A stretch of 64,000 nt of DNA. Source: Acidimicrobiales bacterium. Its GTDB lineage: Bacteria > Actinomycetota > Acidimicrobiia > Acidimicrobiales > Palsa-688. A program made the translations under genes and the position numbers. This document shows positions 28,710 to 38,075 of the stretch, in pieces (position 1 is the stretch's first letter; each line of letters opens with the position of its first letter). The notes beneath the pieces were generated by a model. The model was not told where the DNA came from, ran no database searches, and saw nothing but the letters and a program-made list of their open reading frames with translations. The stretch is from contig DATLUM010000071.1 in assembly GCA_035533095.1 (NCBI GenBank), positions 1-64,000 of the forward strand, given 5' to 3'.

Positions 28710-29738
28710 GTGCAACTCGGGATGGTCGGACTCGGGCGGATGGGAGCCAACCTGGTCCGCCGGCTCATGGCAGGCGGCCACACGTGCGTCGTCTACGACG
28801 TCAACGACGCAGCCGTCAAGGCTCTCGAGACCGAGGGCGCCACGGGAGCGTCCAGCATCGAGGACTTCGTCTCCAAGCTCGACGTCCCCAGAGCCGCGTG
28901 GGTCATGGTGCCGGCCGCCTACACGGGTGAGACGGTCGAGCGCCTGGCCGACGCGATGTCCGAAGGCGACATCATCATTGACGGTGGCAACTCCTACTAC
29001 CGCGACGACATCCACCGCGCCGCCGCCCTGAAGCAGAAGGGGTTGCATTACGTCGATGCCGGCACGAGCGGCGGAGTCTTCGGCTTGGAACGAGGGTTCT
29101 GCCTGATGATCGGTGGAGAGGACGACGTCTTCCGGCACCTCGAGCCGATCTTCAAGACGATCGCTCCGGGGGTGGACTCGGCTCCGCGCACGGAGGGCCT
29201 GACCGGTGAACCCTCGATGGAGGAGCACGGTTACCTTCATTGCGGGCCCAACGGCGCCGGCCACTTCGTGAAGATGGTTCACAACGGGATCGAGTACGGG
29301 ATCATGGCCGCCTACGCCGAGGGCCTCGGCATCCTGCACAAGGCCAACGTCGGGTCTCACCCGGCGGAAGAGGCGGACGCGGAGACGGCGCCGCTGGCGA
29401 ACCCGGAGTACTACCGCTACGACATCGACACCGCCGCGGTGGCCGAGCTGTGGCGGCGCGGGAGCGTCATCTCGTCGTGGCTGCTCGACCTCACCGCCCA
29501 TGCGCTCGGCCAGGACCCGGCATTGAGCACCTTCGCGGGGCGTGTGTCGGACTCGGGCGAGGGCCGGTGGACCGTCCTGGCGGCGATCGACGAGGGCGTG
29601 CCCGCGAACGTGCTCACATCCGCGTTGTTCGAGCGGTTCGCGTCCCGTGGAGAGGCCGACTTCGCCGACCGGGTCCTCTCGGCCATGCGCAAGGAGTTCG
29701 GAGGCCACGCGGAGAAGCCCCCCGCCGGCGGCTCCTGA
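28710..29738 (+). CDS. gnd: 6-phosphogluconate dehydrogenase (short, GndA/YqeC type)
   Basis: A 342-residue enzyme that oxidatively decarboxylates 6-phosphogluconate to ribulose 5-phosphate. The Rossmann motif is GMVGLGRMGANLVRRL; catalytic blocks include DGGNSYYRDD, DAGTSGGVFGLERG and GAGHFVKMVHNGIEYG (Lys and His-Asn). The length matches the short, often NAD-dependent type rather than the 470-residue dimeric form. GTG 28710 is preferred to ATG 28674 because a strong GGAGGG lies 6 bases before it and the Rossmann strand starts there. Confidence 0.93.
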   Translation: MQLGMVGLGRMGANLVRRLMAGGHTCVVYDVNDAAVKALETEGATGASSIEDFVSKLDVPRAAWVMVPAAYTGETVERLADAMSEGDIIIDGGNSYYRDDIHRAAALKQKGLHYVDAGTSGGVFGLERGFCLMIGGEDDVFRHLEPIFKTIAPGVDSAPRTEGLTGEPSMEEHGYLHCGPNGAGHFVKMVHNGIEYGIMAAYAEGLGILHKANVGSHPAEEADAETAPLANPEYYRYDIDTAAVAELWRRGSVISSWLLDLTAHALGQDPALSTFAGRVSDSGEGRWTVLAAIDEGVPANVLTSALFERFASRGEADFADRVLSAMRKEFGGHAEKPPAGGS

Positions 29739-29762
29739 TCACGGCGGCGATGCGGCCGGTGA

Positions 29763-31289
29763 TCAGCGGGCGGCCGAGTCGAAAGCGCTGACGCTGCGGG
29801 AGATCTCCACCCGGCAGCCCACGTGCCGCTCGAGGTGCTGCGCTCTCTGGTTGAGCTCCCAGAAGCCCGCCGCCGAGGATGCAGCCGGGACTTCGACCGT
29901 GATCCCTCCCTCACGCGGCTCCACGTTGATCTCATCGGCCCCGTAGCTCTTGGCGAGCCAGTCGGCGACACGGAGCAGGGGCAGGAGGTCCTGCACGACC
30001 TGCCGGCGTCGTGGCCTGAGCGCCCGGAAGGCTTCGTAGGACTGCTTCGGTGTGGGGCTGCTGTGGGACCTCACCAACGATGCGATCTCCAGGATGTGCG
30101 GATTGCCGGAGCGGCCCAGCTCACGCAGGACGGTGCGGGCACCGGACTTGCCGTGTGAGTCGTTCCCATCGGACCGCCCGATGTCATGAAGAAGCGCCGC
30201 CTGGGCGAGCAAGGAACGTTCCTCGCCGGAGCTCGCGCCGGTGGCCACGACGGCGTCGAATATCCGTACGGCGATAGTGGCGACGGTCTCGGCGTGAGAC
30301 AGATCGACCTGGTGACGGATCGCGAGGGCGAGCACGCGCGAGGCGTCGAGCCATCCGGATTCCTCCCGGTTGGCCAGGGCATCGAGGATCAGGCCCTCGC
30401 GCAAGGTCCACTCGGCCACCGTGATCTGGTCGTGACCGAACACCTCCAACGCAGCCAGGACGATCAGGGCGCCGGCGGGCGCCAACTCCGACCGCCTCCG
30501 GCCGATTCCGGGAAGCTGCCTTCGCATGTCAGCAGTTAGACGGTGCAGTCTCTCCGACACCGCTAGGAGCTCCGACCGGTCGATGACCATCCCGTTGATG
30601 GAGGCCGGTATCGTCGAATTCCGCTCTGAAGCCACCATGCGGCCGATCGACCGGAAAGTGCCTCCTGCGCCGACCATGAGCCTGGGGCGGAAGCCGAACG
30701 CGGGGCCTGCCTTCGACGTGATCACCTGAGTGACATGCTCTGACAGACGCCTGCCCTGCTGGGGGTCAGGGGGGTCCGAGCTGAGGAGCTGCGCCCGCAA
30801 CCGGGCCACGCCGAGCGGCAGGCTGGCGGACCAGAGGATCTCGTCCTGGTTGCCGACCACGATCTCGAGGCTCCCGCCACCGAGATCCAGGCACACGACA
30901 GGCTCGTCGGCGAGGTCCACGCTGGATTGCACGGCCTCGAAGACCAGGCGCCCTTCCTCACAACCGTCGATGAGCTTGACGTGCACCCCGGTCTCGAGCT
31001 CGATGCGGTCCAGCACCTCGCGGCCGTTCGGCGCGTCACGGAACGCGCTCGTGGCCGCAGCGAAGACGAAATGCGCGCCCGACGAGATCGCCCGGTTGCG
31101 CAGTTGCCGGACGGTGAGCACGGCTTCGTCGGCTGCCACATCGGAGATCGATCCGTACCTTGCGACCAGGTCGCCGAGACGGAGCGCCTTCTTCTCCCTG
31201 GCGACGGGACGGAGCTTTCCGGGCCCGCTCGTGTCAGCGACGAGCAGGTGGAACGAATTGCTACCGAGGTCGATTGCGCCTATCCGCAT
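29763..31289 (-). CDS. ppx: Ppx/GppA exopolyphosphatase family protein
   Basis: A 508-residue phosphatase that trims terminal phosphate from polyphosphate or from pppGpp. The N-terminal ASKHA domain begins RIGAIDLGSNSFHLLVAD and has VCLDLGGGSLEIVVG as the second phosphate loop. A C-terminal HD-like domain carries LLHDIGRSDGNDSHGKSG. ATG 31289 is chosen over TTG 31301. It lies downstream of ppk on the same strand, after a spacer of 113 bases with its own TACGTT hexamer. Substrate choice between polyphosphate and pppGpp cannot be settled from sequence. Confidence 0.9.
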   Translation of the reverse strand: MRIGAIDLGSNSFHLLVADTSGPGKLRPVAREKKALRLGDLVARYGSISDVAADEAVLTVRQLRNRAISSGAHFVFAAATSAFRDAPNGREVLDRIELETGVHVKLIDGCEEGRLVFEAVQSSVDLADEPVVCLDLGGGSLEIVVGNQDEILWSASLPLGVARLRAQLLSSDPPDPQQGRRLSEHVTQVITSKAGPAFGFRPRLMVGAGGTFRSIGRMVASERNSTIPASINGMVIDRSELLAVSERLHRLTADMRRQLPGIGRRRSELAPAGALIVLAALEVFGHDQITVAEWTLREGLILDALANREESGWLDASRVLALAIRHQVDLSHAETVATIAVRIFDAVVATGASSGEERSLLAQAALLHDIGRSDGNDSHGKSGARTVLRELGRSGNPHILEIASLVRSHSSPTPKQSYEAFRALRPRRRQVVQDLLPLLRVADWLAKSYGADEINVEPREGGITVEVPAASSAAGFWELNQRAQHLERHVGCRVEISRSVSAFDSAAR

Positions 31290-31300
31290 GCCAGGAATCA

Positions 31301-31306
31301 AACGTA
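31301..31306 (-). promoter_or_regulatory. Possible -10 of the ppx gene
   Basis: Reads TACGTT on the minus strand, 11 bases before ATG 31289. It would allow ppx expression independent of ppk. Confidence 0.3.
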
Positions 31307-31402
31307 CGCAGGACTGGGGTCCAAGTCGCGGATACCCAGCGTGGAAGTCCTACCCCGTTGCGGCGCCTCGATGTCGCGTGGTGTGGACGTGGAGCCTCCG
31401 GC

Positions 31403-33565
31403 TCATGCCGAGATGCCTTCGGCCGACCGCCGCCGGCGGGCCCTGGCGTGAGCGAGGTCCTGCATCACTGCGAAGGTGTCGATCCCGCGAACCGTCGCCA
31501 CCTTGGTCCAGGTGCCGTCGGAGTGCAGCTCCCATGCGCAGGTGTCGTCAAGGAGGTTGGTCTCGAGTACCTCCGCGAGCTCGCTCTGTAGCACCTCGTC
31601 CGAGATGGGTGCCATGAGTTCGATGCGGCGGTCGAGATTCCGCTGCCACAGGTCGGCCGATCCGATGAACAGGCGTCGGGGGCGCTCGCTCTCTCCGCCG
31701 AAGAGGAAGATCCGCGAATGTTCCAGGTAGCGCCCGACGATCGAGCGGACTCTGATCGTTTCCGAAAGCCCCGGCACTCCGGGGCGCAAGCAGCAGATGG
31801 TCCGTATTATCAGGTCGATTTGCGCTCCGGCCTGGGATGCCTCGTAGAGGGCGTCGATGATCGCAGGATCGACCAGGTGGTTCGCCTTCATGACCACCCT
31901 GCCTGCCTCGCCGGCGGCGGCCTCCTCGCGTATCAGGTCGATGATCGCCGGGCGTAGTGTCCCGGGGGCCACCAGGATCTTCTGGTAGTCGATGCCGCGG
32001 CTGTAGCCGGTGAGGAAGTTGAAAAGCTCCGTGAGGTCGTCCGTCAGCGCTTCGTCCGAGGAGAACAGCCCGACGTCTGTGTACAGGCGGGCAGTTCGCC
32101 CGTTGTAGTTGCCGGTGCCGAAGTGGCAGTAGCGGCGGAGCTCACCCTCTTCAGCGCGAACGATCAGAACTATCTTCGCGTGGGTCTTCAGCCCCACGAT
32201 GCCATAGACGACGTGGGCTCCCGCGTCCTCGAGGCGTCTCGCCCAAGCGATGTTCGCTTCTTCGTCGAAGCGAGCCTTCAGCTCCACGAGCACGACGACC
32301 TGGACGCCCGCCACGGCCGCGTCGATGAGCGCCTCGACGATGGGCGAGTCCCCGCCCGTGCGGTAGAGAGTCTGCTTTATGGCCACCACCTTCGGATCGG
32401 CCGCGGCTTGCTTGATGAGCTCCTCCACCGAGGTTGTGAAGGAGTCATACGGGTGGTGAACCAGGACGTCGCGACCCCGGAGCACCGAGAAGAAGTCGAC
32501 CGGGTCACCGTCGGCGGATGCGAACGCCGGTTGGGTCATCGGTGCCCACGCCTCGACCTTCAGCTCCGGTCTGTCGAGGTCGTAGAGGGCCCACAGCCCG
32601 GTGTAGTCGACGAACCCGTCGACCGTGTAGAGGTCGCCAGGTTCGAGCTCCAGCTCCCGCAGCAGGATCTCGCGCACCTCGCCGGTTATGCGGTTGTCGA
32701 CCTCGAGACGCACCGCACGCCCGAACCTTCGTCGCCGAAGCTCGAGCTCGATTGCTTCGAGAAGGTCGTCTGCTTCCTCCTCCTCGACGATGAGGTCCGC
32801 ATTGCGGGTGACGCGGAACGAGACGTGCGATTCGATCGTCATGCCCCGGAAGAGCATCGGCAGCTGGGCTGCGATCACCTGCTCGAGGGGGACGAACCGG
32901 TGACCGTCCGGGGTCACCAAGAACCGCGGCAGCAACTCGGGTACCTTCACCCGGGCGAAGCGACGCTCACCAGTGGACGGGTTGACGACCACCACCCCGA
33001 GGTTCAGCGAGAGATTCGAGATCTCCGGAAACGGATGGGCCGGGTCCACTGAAAGGGGCGTCAGAACCCGGAATATCTGGCGATCGAAGACCCCCACCAG
33101 GTACGCCCGGTCGGACTCGTCGAGCCCATCCCAGTCAGTCAGCGCGATGCCGGCGTCGGCGAGGGCCGGAACGAGCCTCTCGCTGAACGTGGCGAGCCGG
33201 GCCGCGAGGAGCTCGTCGACCTTCTCCCGCACGACCTGGAACTGCTCGGCGGGTGACAGTCCGTCCACCGTCGACGTGCTACCGAAACCGCCGATGAGCT
33301 TGTCCCTGATGCTCGCTATCTGCACCTGGAAGAACTCGTCGAGGTTCTCGCTGAAGATGGCGAGGAACCTGATCCGCTCCAGCAGCGGCAGGTTCTCGTC
33401 CTGCGCCTGGGCGAGCACCCGGGCGTTGAACTCGAGCCGGGACAGCTCCCGGTTCAGGTACCGGGTGGAGGGGTGCGTCTGGCCGGCGTTCGCAGCCCTG
33501 TCGACGGGTGCCCGGCCGTCCAGGCCTGCTTCCCGGGGGCCGATCTCGACATTGAAGGCCGACAC
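31403..33565 (-). CDS. ppk: Polyphosphate kinase 1
   Basis: PPK1 (720 aa) reversibly makes polyphosphate from ATP. The N-terminal domain opens with YLNRELSRLEFNARVLAQA and FSENLDEFFQV. The phospholipase D-like catalytic half contains VYGIVGLKTHAKI (predicted phosphohistidine His462) and GRYLEHSRIF (His616). HFGTGNYNGRTARLYTD and VMKANHLVDPAII are also conserved. It follows pspA with a 9-base gap and precedes ppx, placing polyphosphate metabolism in the same run as the PspA envelope-stress protein. Confidence 0.97.
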   Translation of the reverse strand: MSAFNVEIGPREAGLDGRAPVDRAANAGQTHPSTRYLNRELSRLEFNARVLAQAQDENLPLLERIRFLAIFSENLDEFFQVQIASIRDKLIGGFGSTSTVDGLSPAEQFQVVREKVDELLAARLATFSERLVPALADAGIALTDWDGLDESDRAYLVGVFDRQIFRVLTPLSVDPAHPFPEISNLSLNLGVVVVNPSTGERRFARVKVPELLPRFLVTPDGHRFVPLEQVIAAQLPMLFRGMTIESHVSFRVTRNADLIVEEEEADDLLEAIELELRRRRFGRAVRLEVDNRITGEVREILLRELELEPGDLYTVDGFVDYTGLWALYDLDRPELKVEAWAPMTQPAFASADGDPVDFFSVLRGRDVLVHHPYDSFTTSVEELIKQAAADPKVVAIKQTLYRTGGDSPIVEALIDAAVAGVQVVVLVELKARFDEEANIAWARRLEDAGAHVVYGIVGLKTHAKIVLIVRAEEGELRRYCHFGTGNYNGRTARLYTDVGLFSSDEALTDDLTELFNFLTGYSRGIDYQKILVAPGTLRPAIIDLIREEAAAGEAGRVVMKANHLVDPAIIDALYEASQAGAQIDLIIRTICCLRPGVPGLSETIRVRSIVGRYLEHSRIFLFGGESERPRRLFIGSADLWQRNLDRRIELMAPISDEVLQSELAEVLETNLLDDTCAWELHSDGTWTKVATVRGIDTFAVMQDLAHARARRRRSAEGISA

Positions 33566-33574
33566 ACCGCCTTT

Positions 33575-34393
33575 CTACACGCTCTCGGGACCCTCCCGGG
33601 CCTCGACCGGCGTATCGGACGGTGAGGAGGTCGTGGTGTTCCCGCTCGGGCCGAGCTCGGAAGGACTCGCGAAGCCAAGCTCCGCCCGGAGGGTGTCGAG
33701 CCGGGCCCTGGCCTCAGATCCCATCGTCGCCTGCTGGACCTCCAGCATCCGCGACTCGACCGTCTGGCCGCTGACCTCGGACATCCCGAGCGCCTTGGCG
33801 TAGCGCGCCTCGATCTTGGCGCGCACCTGATCGAGCGACGGCCCCTCGGTATTGGCCGACTGGCTGAGGGAGCTCATCGCGCGATTGAGCTGCTCCTGCA
33901 TCTTCGCCTGGTCGAGCTGGGACAGGAGCTTCTGCCGCTCGGCCAGCTTCTGCTGGAGCAGCAACGAGTTCTGCTGCACCGCGGCTCTGGCCTGATCCGC
34001 CGCCTGCGCCGATTGGAGGCTCAGGGTCTTCAGATCCTCGACCTGGTTCTCGGTCGCGACCAGGCGGTTGGCGAACGCTTCAGCAGTCTGGTTGTACTCC
34101 CGCGCCTTGCCCACGTCGCCGCCGCGGCCCGACTGGTCGGCCATGACCAGCGCCTGCTTGGTCGAGGCCCTCACCTTCTCGAGTTCCTCGATCGCCCGGT
34201 TGAGCTGGAGCTCGTGCTGCTTCTGGTTCGCCACGACGCTCGCTGCCTGCTCGACCAGGCGCCGGTGCTGGTCCTGAGCGTCGGCTATCGCCTGCTCGAG
34301 CTGGATCTTCGGGTCGGCGTTGGCCTCGAAACGGCTGTCCGCCTTCGCGGTGAAGTATCTCCAGCGTTTGCGCAGCACATCGATGATGCCCAT
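33575..34393 (-). CDS. pspA: PspA/IM30 (Vipp1) family membrane-stress protein
   Basis: A 272-residue PspA-family protein. The opening GIIDVLRKRWRYFTAKAD is an amphipathic helix like helix 0 of the family. A long coiled coil covers residues 25-200 (PKIQLEQAIADAQDQHRRLV). The remaining tail is Pro/Ser/Thr-rich. These proteins form ESCRT-III-like assemblies that protect the membrane. The upstream gene, 9 bases away on the same strand, is a coiled-coil membrane protein that may be its partner. No PspC domain is found. Confidence 0.92.
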   Translation of the reverse strand: MGIIDVLRKRWRYFTAKADSRFEANADPKIQLEQAIADAQDQHRRLVEQAASVVANQKQHELQLNRAIEELEKVRASTKQALVMADQSGRGGDVGKAREYNQTAEAFANRLVATENQVEDLKTLSLQSAQAADQARAAVQQNSLLLQQKLAERQKLLSQLDQAKMQEQLNRAMSSLSQSANTEGPSLDQVRAKIEARYAKALGMSEVSGQTVESRMLEVQQATMGSEARARLDTLRAELGFASPSELGPSGNTTTSSPSDTPVEAREGPESV

Positions 34394-34402
34394 GCCGTCA
34401 TG

Positions 34403-35275
34403 CTAGGGCTTACGCCGCCTCACCGGCAGGCCCCGTGTCGCCGGCAGGCTACCGGACACCTCCGACAGGCCGGCTTGGAGGGCTGACAGTTCGTCCGTCA
34501 CGGATTCGATCGACGTGCCCAGGGTGTCGACGTCCCCGCCGCCGGCGGGTTGAGAAGCGAGTTCCGCCAACGACGTCACCGCTGCCTCCAACCGCGCTAT
34601 CGATGACCTCAGTCCGTCCTGCAACCAGGCCGCGGCGGCGTCCGCGCGTTTCACCTCGCGCAACTGCGACGCGAGCGCGTCCTCCGCGCGGTCGAGCTCC
34701 GCCCGCCGGCCGGCCGTCCCGCTACCGAGCGACACCCGTTCGTCCTGCAGGGCCTGCATGCGTTCGGAGAGGCTCGATGCCGGCTCCCGCCGGGTCCCAG
34801 GTGGGTAACCACCGCTCAGCACCGCTCCGCGACGTGCCGAGTCCCACACGGCCCTGACCTGTTTGGCGACCGCCGGCTCCATAGCCGCCACCCTGTCGCG
34901 GATCGGTCCGGCCGGCAGGCTGGCCGTTGCCACCTCGAAGCGCCGTCCCGCGTTCACCGCGTCGCGCACCAGGCCGCGCCACGGTTCAGGCAACGCCCAC
35001 GGGTCGATCTGCGGACCACCGGAGCGGCGGAAACTCCGCAGCCAACCCTTGAGCGCAACTCCGGCACACGCCACGACCCAGATCGCCCCGCCGGCGATCA
35101 CACCCGCTATGGAGGAGTGCGCGCCGAGGCTCACGGCCAAGCCGGCGAGCGCCGAACCGGCCGAGGCGCCCGCGGCGTCGCGCGCCAGCAGCCATCCGGG
35201 CCGCGCCCGGCCGGCACGCACGAGCCCTCTGTTGCGGCCGGAGGACCCGCCTTCCTCGGGGACGCTCGGAAGCAT
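34403..35275 (-). CDS. Coiled-coil membrane protein upstream of pspA, unknown family
   Basis: A 290-residue protein that I do not recognise. A Gly/Arg-rich N-terminus leads to a hydrophobic hairpin (ASAGSALAGLAVSLGA and IAGVIAGGAIWVVACAGVAL, about residues 35-75). The cytoplasmic remainder is alpha-helical. It has a region around residues 90-160 with PWRGLVRDAVNAGRRFE and a coiled coil around 180-275. It heads the run of four minus-strand genes (this gene, pspA, ppk, ppx), with a 9-base gap to pspA. By position it could anchor PspA at the membrane; that is inference only. Confidence 0.75.
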   Translation of the reverse strand: MLPSVPEEGGSSGRNRGLVRAGRARPGWLLARDAAGASAGSALAGLAVSLGAHSSIAGVIAGGAIWVVACAGVALKGWLRSFRRSGGPQIDPWALPEPWRGLVRDAVNAGRRFEVATASLPAGPIRDRVAAMEPAVAKQVRAVWDSARRGAVLSGGYPPGTRREPASSLSERMQALQDERVSLGSGTAGRRAELDRAEDALASQLREVKRADAAAAWLQDGLRSSIARLEAAVTSLAELASQPAGGGDVDTLGTSIESVTDELSALQAGLSEVSGSLPATRGLPVRRRKP

Positions 35276-35293
35276 GACGAGCAGGCTACGGCC

Positions 35294-35299
35294 TACGAT
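35294..35299 (+). promoter_or_regulatory. Putative leaderless -10 (proA)
   Basis: TACGAT ends 5 bases before ATG 35305. This is the tightest spacing in the window, consistent with transcription starting on or just after the A of ATG. Confidence 0.45.
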
Positions 35300-35304
35300 T
35301 GCTC

Positions 35305-36558
35305 ATGGTCATCGCGACGATGCAGGATCTCGGCGCCCGCGCGAAGGCTGCCAGCAAAGTGCTCGCGCTCGCCTCGACGGCAGCGAAGGACTCCGCCCTT
35401 CACGCAGCCGCGGACCTGCTGGAGGCGGGCGTGGACCGGGTGCTCGAAGCCAACGTCGCCGACGTGGTCGCCGCCGAGAGGGCCGGGTCGAACGCCACGG
35501 TCGTAGACCGGCTGCGTCTCGACGGCCGGCGCGTCGCCGCGATGGCCGCGGGCCTTCGCGACGTGGCTGCCCTGGCGGACCCGGTCGGCCAGACCGTCGA
35601 CGGCTGGGTCCGGCCCAACGGGCTGGAGATACGACAGGTGCGCGTCCCGCTCGGCGTGGTCGGGATCATCTACGAGAACCGGCCGAACGTCACGAGCGAC
35701 GCCGCCGGGTTGTGCCTCAAGTCGGGAAACGCCGCTTTCCTCCGCGGAAGCTCCGCCGCACTCGAGTCGAACCGGTCGATCGCCGCGCTTTTGCGAGAGG
35801 GGTACGAGAAGTCGGGGCTTCCCTCAGATGCGCTGGTGCTCGTCGAGGACACCAGTCACGAATCCGTGCGCGAGTTCATGCGCCTGCGGGGGGTCATCGA
35901 CTGCCTCATCCCGCGCGGCGGTCCGTCGCTCATCGCCGCCATCCTCGAGCACGCGACGGTGCCTTACGTCATCGACGGCGACGGCAACTGCCACGTCTAC
36001 GTCGACGCAGCTGCCGACCTCGACATGGCCGCCTCGATCGTCGTCAACGCGAAGACGCAGCGCCCCAGCGTCTGCAACGCCGCCGAATCCCTCGTCGTGC
36101 ACCGTGCCGTCGCCGAGCGATTCCTCCCACTGGTCGAACCTGGTCTCGCCGGGGTCGAACTGCGCGGCGACGACGAGTCCATCCGGATCCTCGGCCCGGA
36201 CCGTGTGTCGCCTGTGACCGACGACGACTACGGCTGCGAGTTTCTCGACCTGATCATGAGCGTGAGGGTCGTCGACGATCTAGACGCCGCAATCGATCAC
36301 GTACAGCGCTACAGCTCCGGCCACACCGAGGCGATCGTGACCACTGACATCGCGACGGCGCGGCGGTTCCAGCACGAGGTCGACTCCGCTGCCGTCGTCG
36401 TCAACGCCTCGACCCGGTTCACCGACGGGGGCGAGTTCGGCTTCGGCGCAGAGATAGGGATCAGCACGCAAAAGCTTCACGCACGAGGGCCGATGGCTCT
36501 GAGGGAGCTGACCACGACCAAATACCTCGTGACCGGGAGCGGACATATCCGGACTTGA
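35305..36558 (+). CDS. proA: Gamma-glutamyl phosphate reductase
   Basis: ProA (417 aa) reduces gamma-glutamyl phosphate to glutamate semialdehyde in proline synthesis. Family blocks: [45 protein letters not shown], and [18 protein letters not shown] with the catalytic Cys. The C-terminus reads [20 protein letters not shown]. It is monocistronic, facing the convergent VWA gene, and is detached from proB. The in-frame TTG at 35299 overlaps the presumed -10 and is less likely as start; ATG 35320 is a further alternative. Confidence 0.97.
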   Translation: MVIATMQDLGARAKAASKVLALASTAAKDSALHAAADLLEAGVDRVLEANVADVVAAERAGSNATVVDRLRLDGRRVAAMAAGLRDVAALADPVGQTVDGWVRPNGLEIRQVRVPLGVVGIIYENRPNVTSDAAGLCLKSGNAAFLRGSSAALESNRSIAALLREGYEKSGLPSDALVLVEDTSHESVREFMRLRGVIDCLIPRGGPSLIAAILEHATVPYVIDGDGNCHVYVDAAADLDMAASIVVNAKTQRPSVCNAAESLVVHRAVAERFLPLVEPGLAGVELRGDDESIRILGPDRVSPVTDDDYGCEFLDLIMSVRVVDDLDAAIDHVQRYSSGHTEAIVTTDIATARRFQHEVDSAAVVVNASTRFTDGGEFGFGAEIGISTQKLHARGPMALRELTTTKYLVTGSGHIRT

Positions 36559-36573
36559 CGTTCGTCAGCCGAA

Positions 36574-38037
36574 CTAGCCCAGCGTTTCTACGAAACGCTC
36601 CAGCTGCTTGAGGTTCCGGCACTCGTACGCCCCGTCGCAATGGGTGGAGTACTGGCTCACGATCGAGTCGCCGGTGTCCCAGTAGGAGCGCGGCTCGGGG
36701 TTGAGCCAGTACACGTGGCGCGCCTTCTTCGACATCTCCGCCAGGACCCAGGCCTGCGCCGCGTGGTAGTTGTTGCGCGCGTCGCCGAGCAGCAGCACGG
36801 TCGTCTTCGGGTTGATATCCCGGCCCCACCGCTCCCAGAACGCCTCGAACGCGTGCCCGTAGTCGGAGTGCCCGTCGACCCAGATGACGTCCGCTTCGGT
36901 GTTGATGCGGTGGATCGCCGCGCCGATGTCCTCCGTGGCCTTGAAGTAGTCGGTGACCTCATCGATCCCGTCGATGAACACAAACGATCTAACCCGGCTG
37001 AACTGCGAGCTGATCGCGTACACCATCTGCAGCGTGAAGCGGGCGAAGGCTGCAACCGACCCGGAGATGTCGGCGATGACCATGATCTCCGGCTTCGAAG
37101 GGCGCGGGTAGCGGAACTTCGGGTCCGCCGGCACACCTCCGTACGACAACGAGTGCCTCACCGTGCTGCGGAAGTCAAGCGGCCCCTTCCGCCCGTGGCG
37201 CCGCTTACGGGCGAGGCGCACAGCCAGCTTGCGGGTCAGGGGCGCGATCGCCTTGCGTAGAGCGGTCAACTCGTCGCGGCTGGCGTGCATGAAGTCGATG
37301 TCCTCGGGCAGCGGCTTGCGCAGAGATTTCGCCACCGCCTCCGCGCCCCTGTCATCGACCAGACGCCGGCGGATCTCGGCTTCTATCTCCCGGCGAAGTG
37401 AGCCGAGGCGGGCCTCGTACTCCTCCTTGGCCAGGCGCTCCTCCAACTCCGTCAGCTCGCCCGGCGCCTTGTCGCGTGCAGACTGCATCATCTTCTCGAG
37501 CACCGAGTCGAGGTCGAGCTGGCGCAGCGTCCGGTAGAGGTAGTAGGTGCCGCCGACGGGCCTCCCCGGTTCCATGCCCGCGAAGCGGGTGACCGCCGCG
37601 CGGGCGATGGCGCGCAGCATGGCGTCGTTGCCGTCCATGAGCGCCTTGAAGAGGAGTTCGGCGAGCTGCTCGGGTGTCAGCCCCTCCGTGCCCCCTGCGG
37701 ACTCGCCTTCGCGCGAACCGAGGATGTCATTGACGAGCTCGTCGACGGAGGAGCCGGACTCGTCGTCGGTCAGGCGGTACTCACGTCCTCGCAGTGAGAA
37801 GTAGACCTCGAAGACGGTCTCGAAGGCCTTCCAGTGCGCGTTGTTCTTCACCAGAGTCGCTGCGAGGGCGTACTTGAAGGCGTCGCGGTCGTCGAGGGGG
37901 ATGTGAGTCAACGCTTCCATCGCGTCGAGATTCTCGGTGAGGCTCACCGGGATGCCGGCGGTGCGCAGCTCCTTGACGAACCCTGACAGCGACTCGAGCA
38001 GCCCCGCGCTGCTGCCGGCGGGAAGCTCTGTGCTCAT
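36574..38037 (-). CDS. VWA-domain protein, CoxE-like
   Basis: A 487-residue protein with a C-terminal von Willebrand A domain of the CoxE type. The metal-ion-dependent adhesion site is DISGS (323-327), preceded by KPEIMVIA, and later GRDINPKTTVLLLGDARNNY. The N-terminal two thirds are helical and charged. VWA proteins of this type act with MoxR AAA+ ATPases, and the MoxR gene lies directly upstream on the same strand. Together they probably insert metals or remodel target complexes. The target is not evident; no CO dehydrogenase genes are present. The start region is a tandem repeat containing two 5-codon ORFs. Confidence 0.9.
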   Translation of the reverse strand: MSTELPAGSSAGLLESLSGFVKELRTAGIPVSLTENLDAMEALTHIPLDDRDAFKYALAATLVKNNAHWKAFETVFEVYFSLRGREYRLTDDESGSSVDELVNDILGSREGESAGGTEGLTPEQLAELLFKALMDGNDAMLRAIARAAVTRFAGMEPGRPVGGTYYLYRTLRQLDLDSVLEKMMQSARDKAPGELTELEERLAKEEYEARLGSLRREIEAEIRRRLVDDRGAEAVAKSLRKPLPEDIDFMHASRDELTALRKAIAPLTRKLAVRLARKRRHGRKGPLDFRSTVRHSLSYGGVPADPKFRYPRPSKPEIMVIADISGSVAAFARFTLQMVYAISSQFSRVRSFVFIDGIDEVTDYFKATEDIGAAIHRINTEADVIWVDGHSDYGHAFEAFWERWGRDINPKTTVLLLGDARNNYHAAQAWVLAEMSKKARHVYWLNPEPRSYWDTGDSIVSQYSTHCDGAYECRNLKQLERFVETLG

Positions 38038-38065
38038 TGAATTGGGCTCATTGAATTGGGCTCAT
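38034..38065 (-). repeat. Two tandem 14-bp repeats forming micro-ORFs that lead into the VWA gene
   Basis: On the minus strand the unit ATGAGCCCAATTCA occurs twice and is followed by ATGAGC, the true gene start. Each copy opens a 5-codon ORF, MSPIQ, whose TGA overlaps the next ATG as ATGA. The first ORF starts at 38065, the second at 38051, and the VWA gene at 38037. The upstream MoxR stop is 10 bases before the first ATG, and no Shine-Dalgarno motif lies in between. This predicts a chain of termination and re-initiation. Confidence 0.85.
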
Positions 38066-38075
38066 CGACTCGGCA

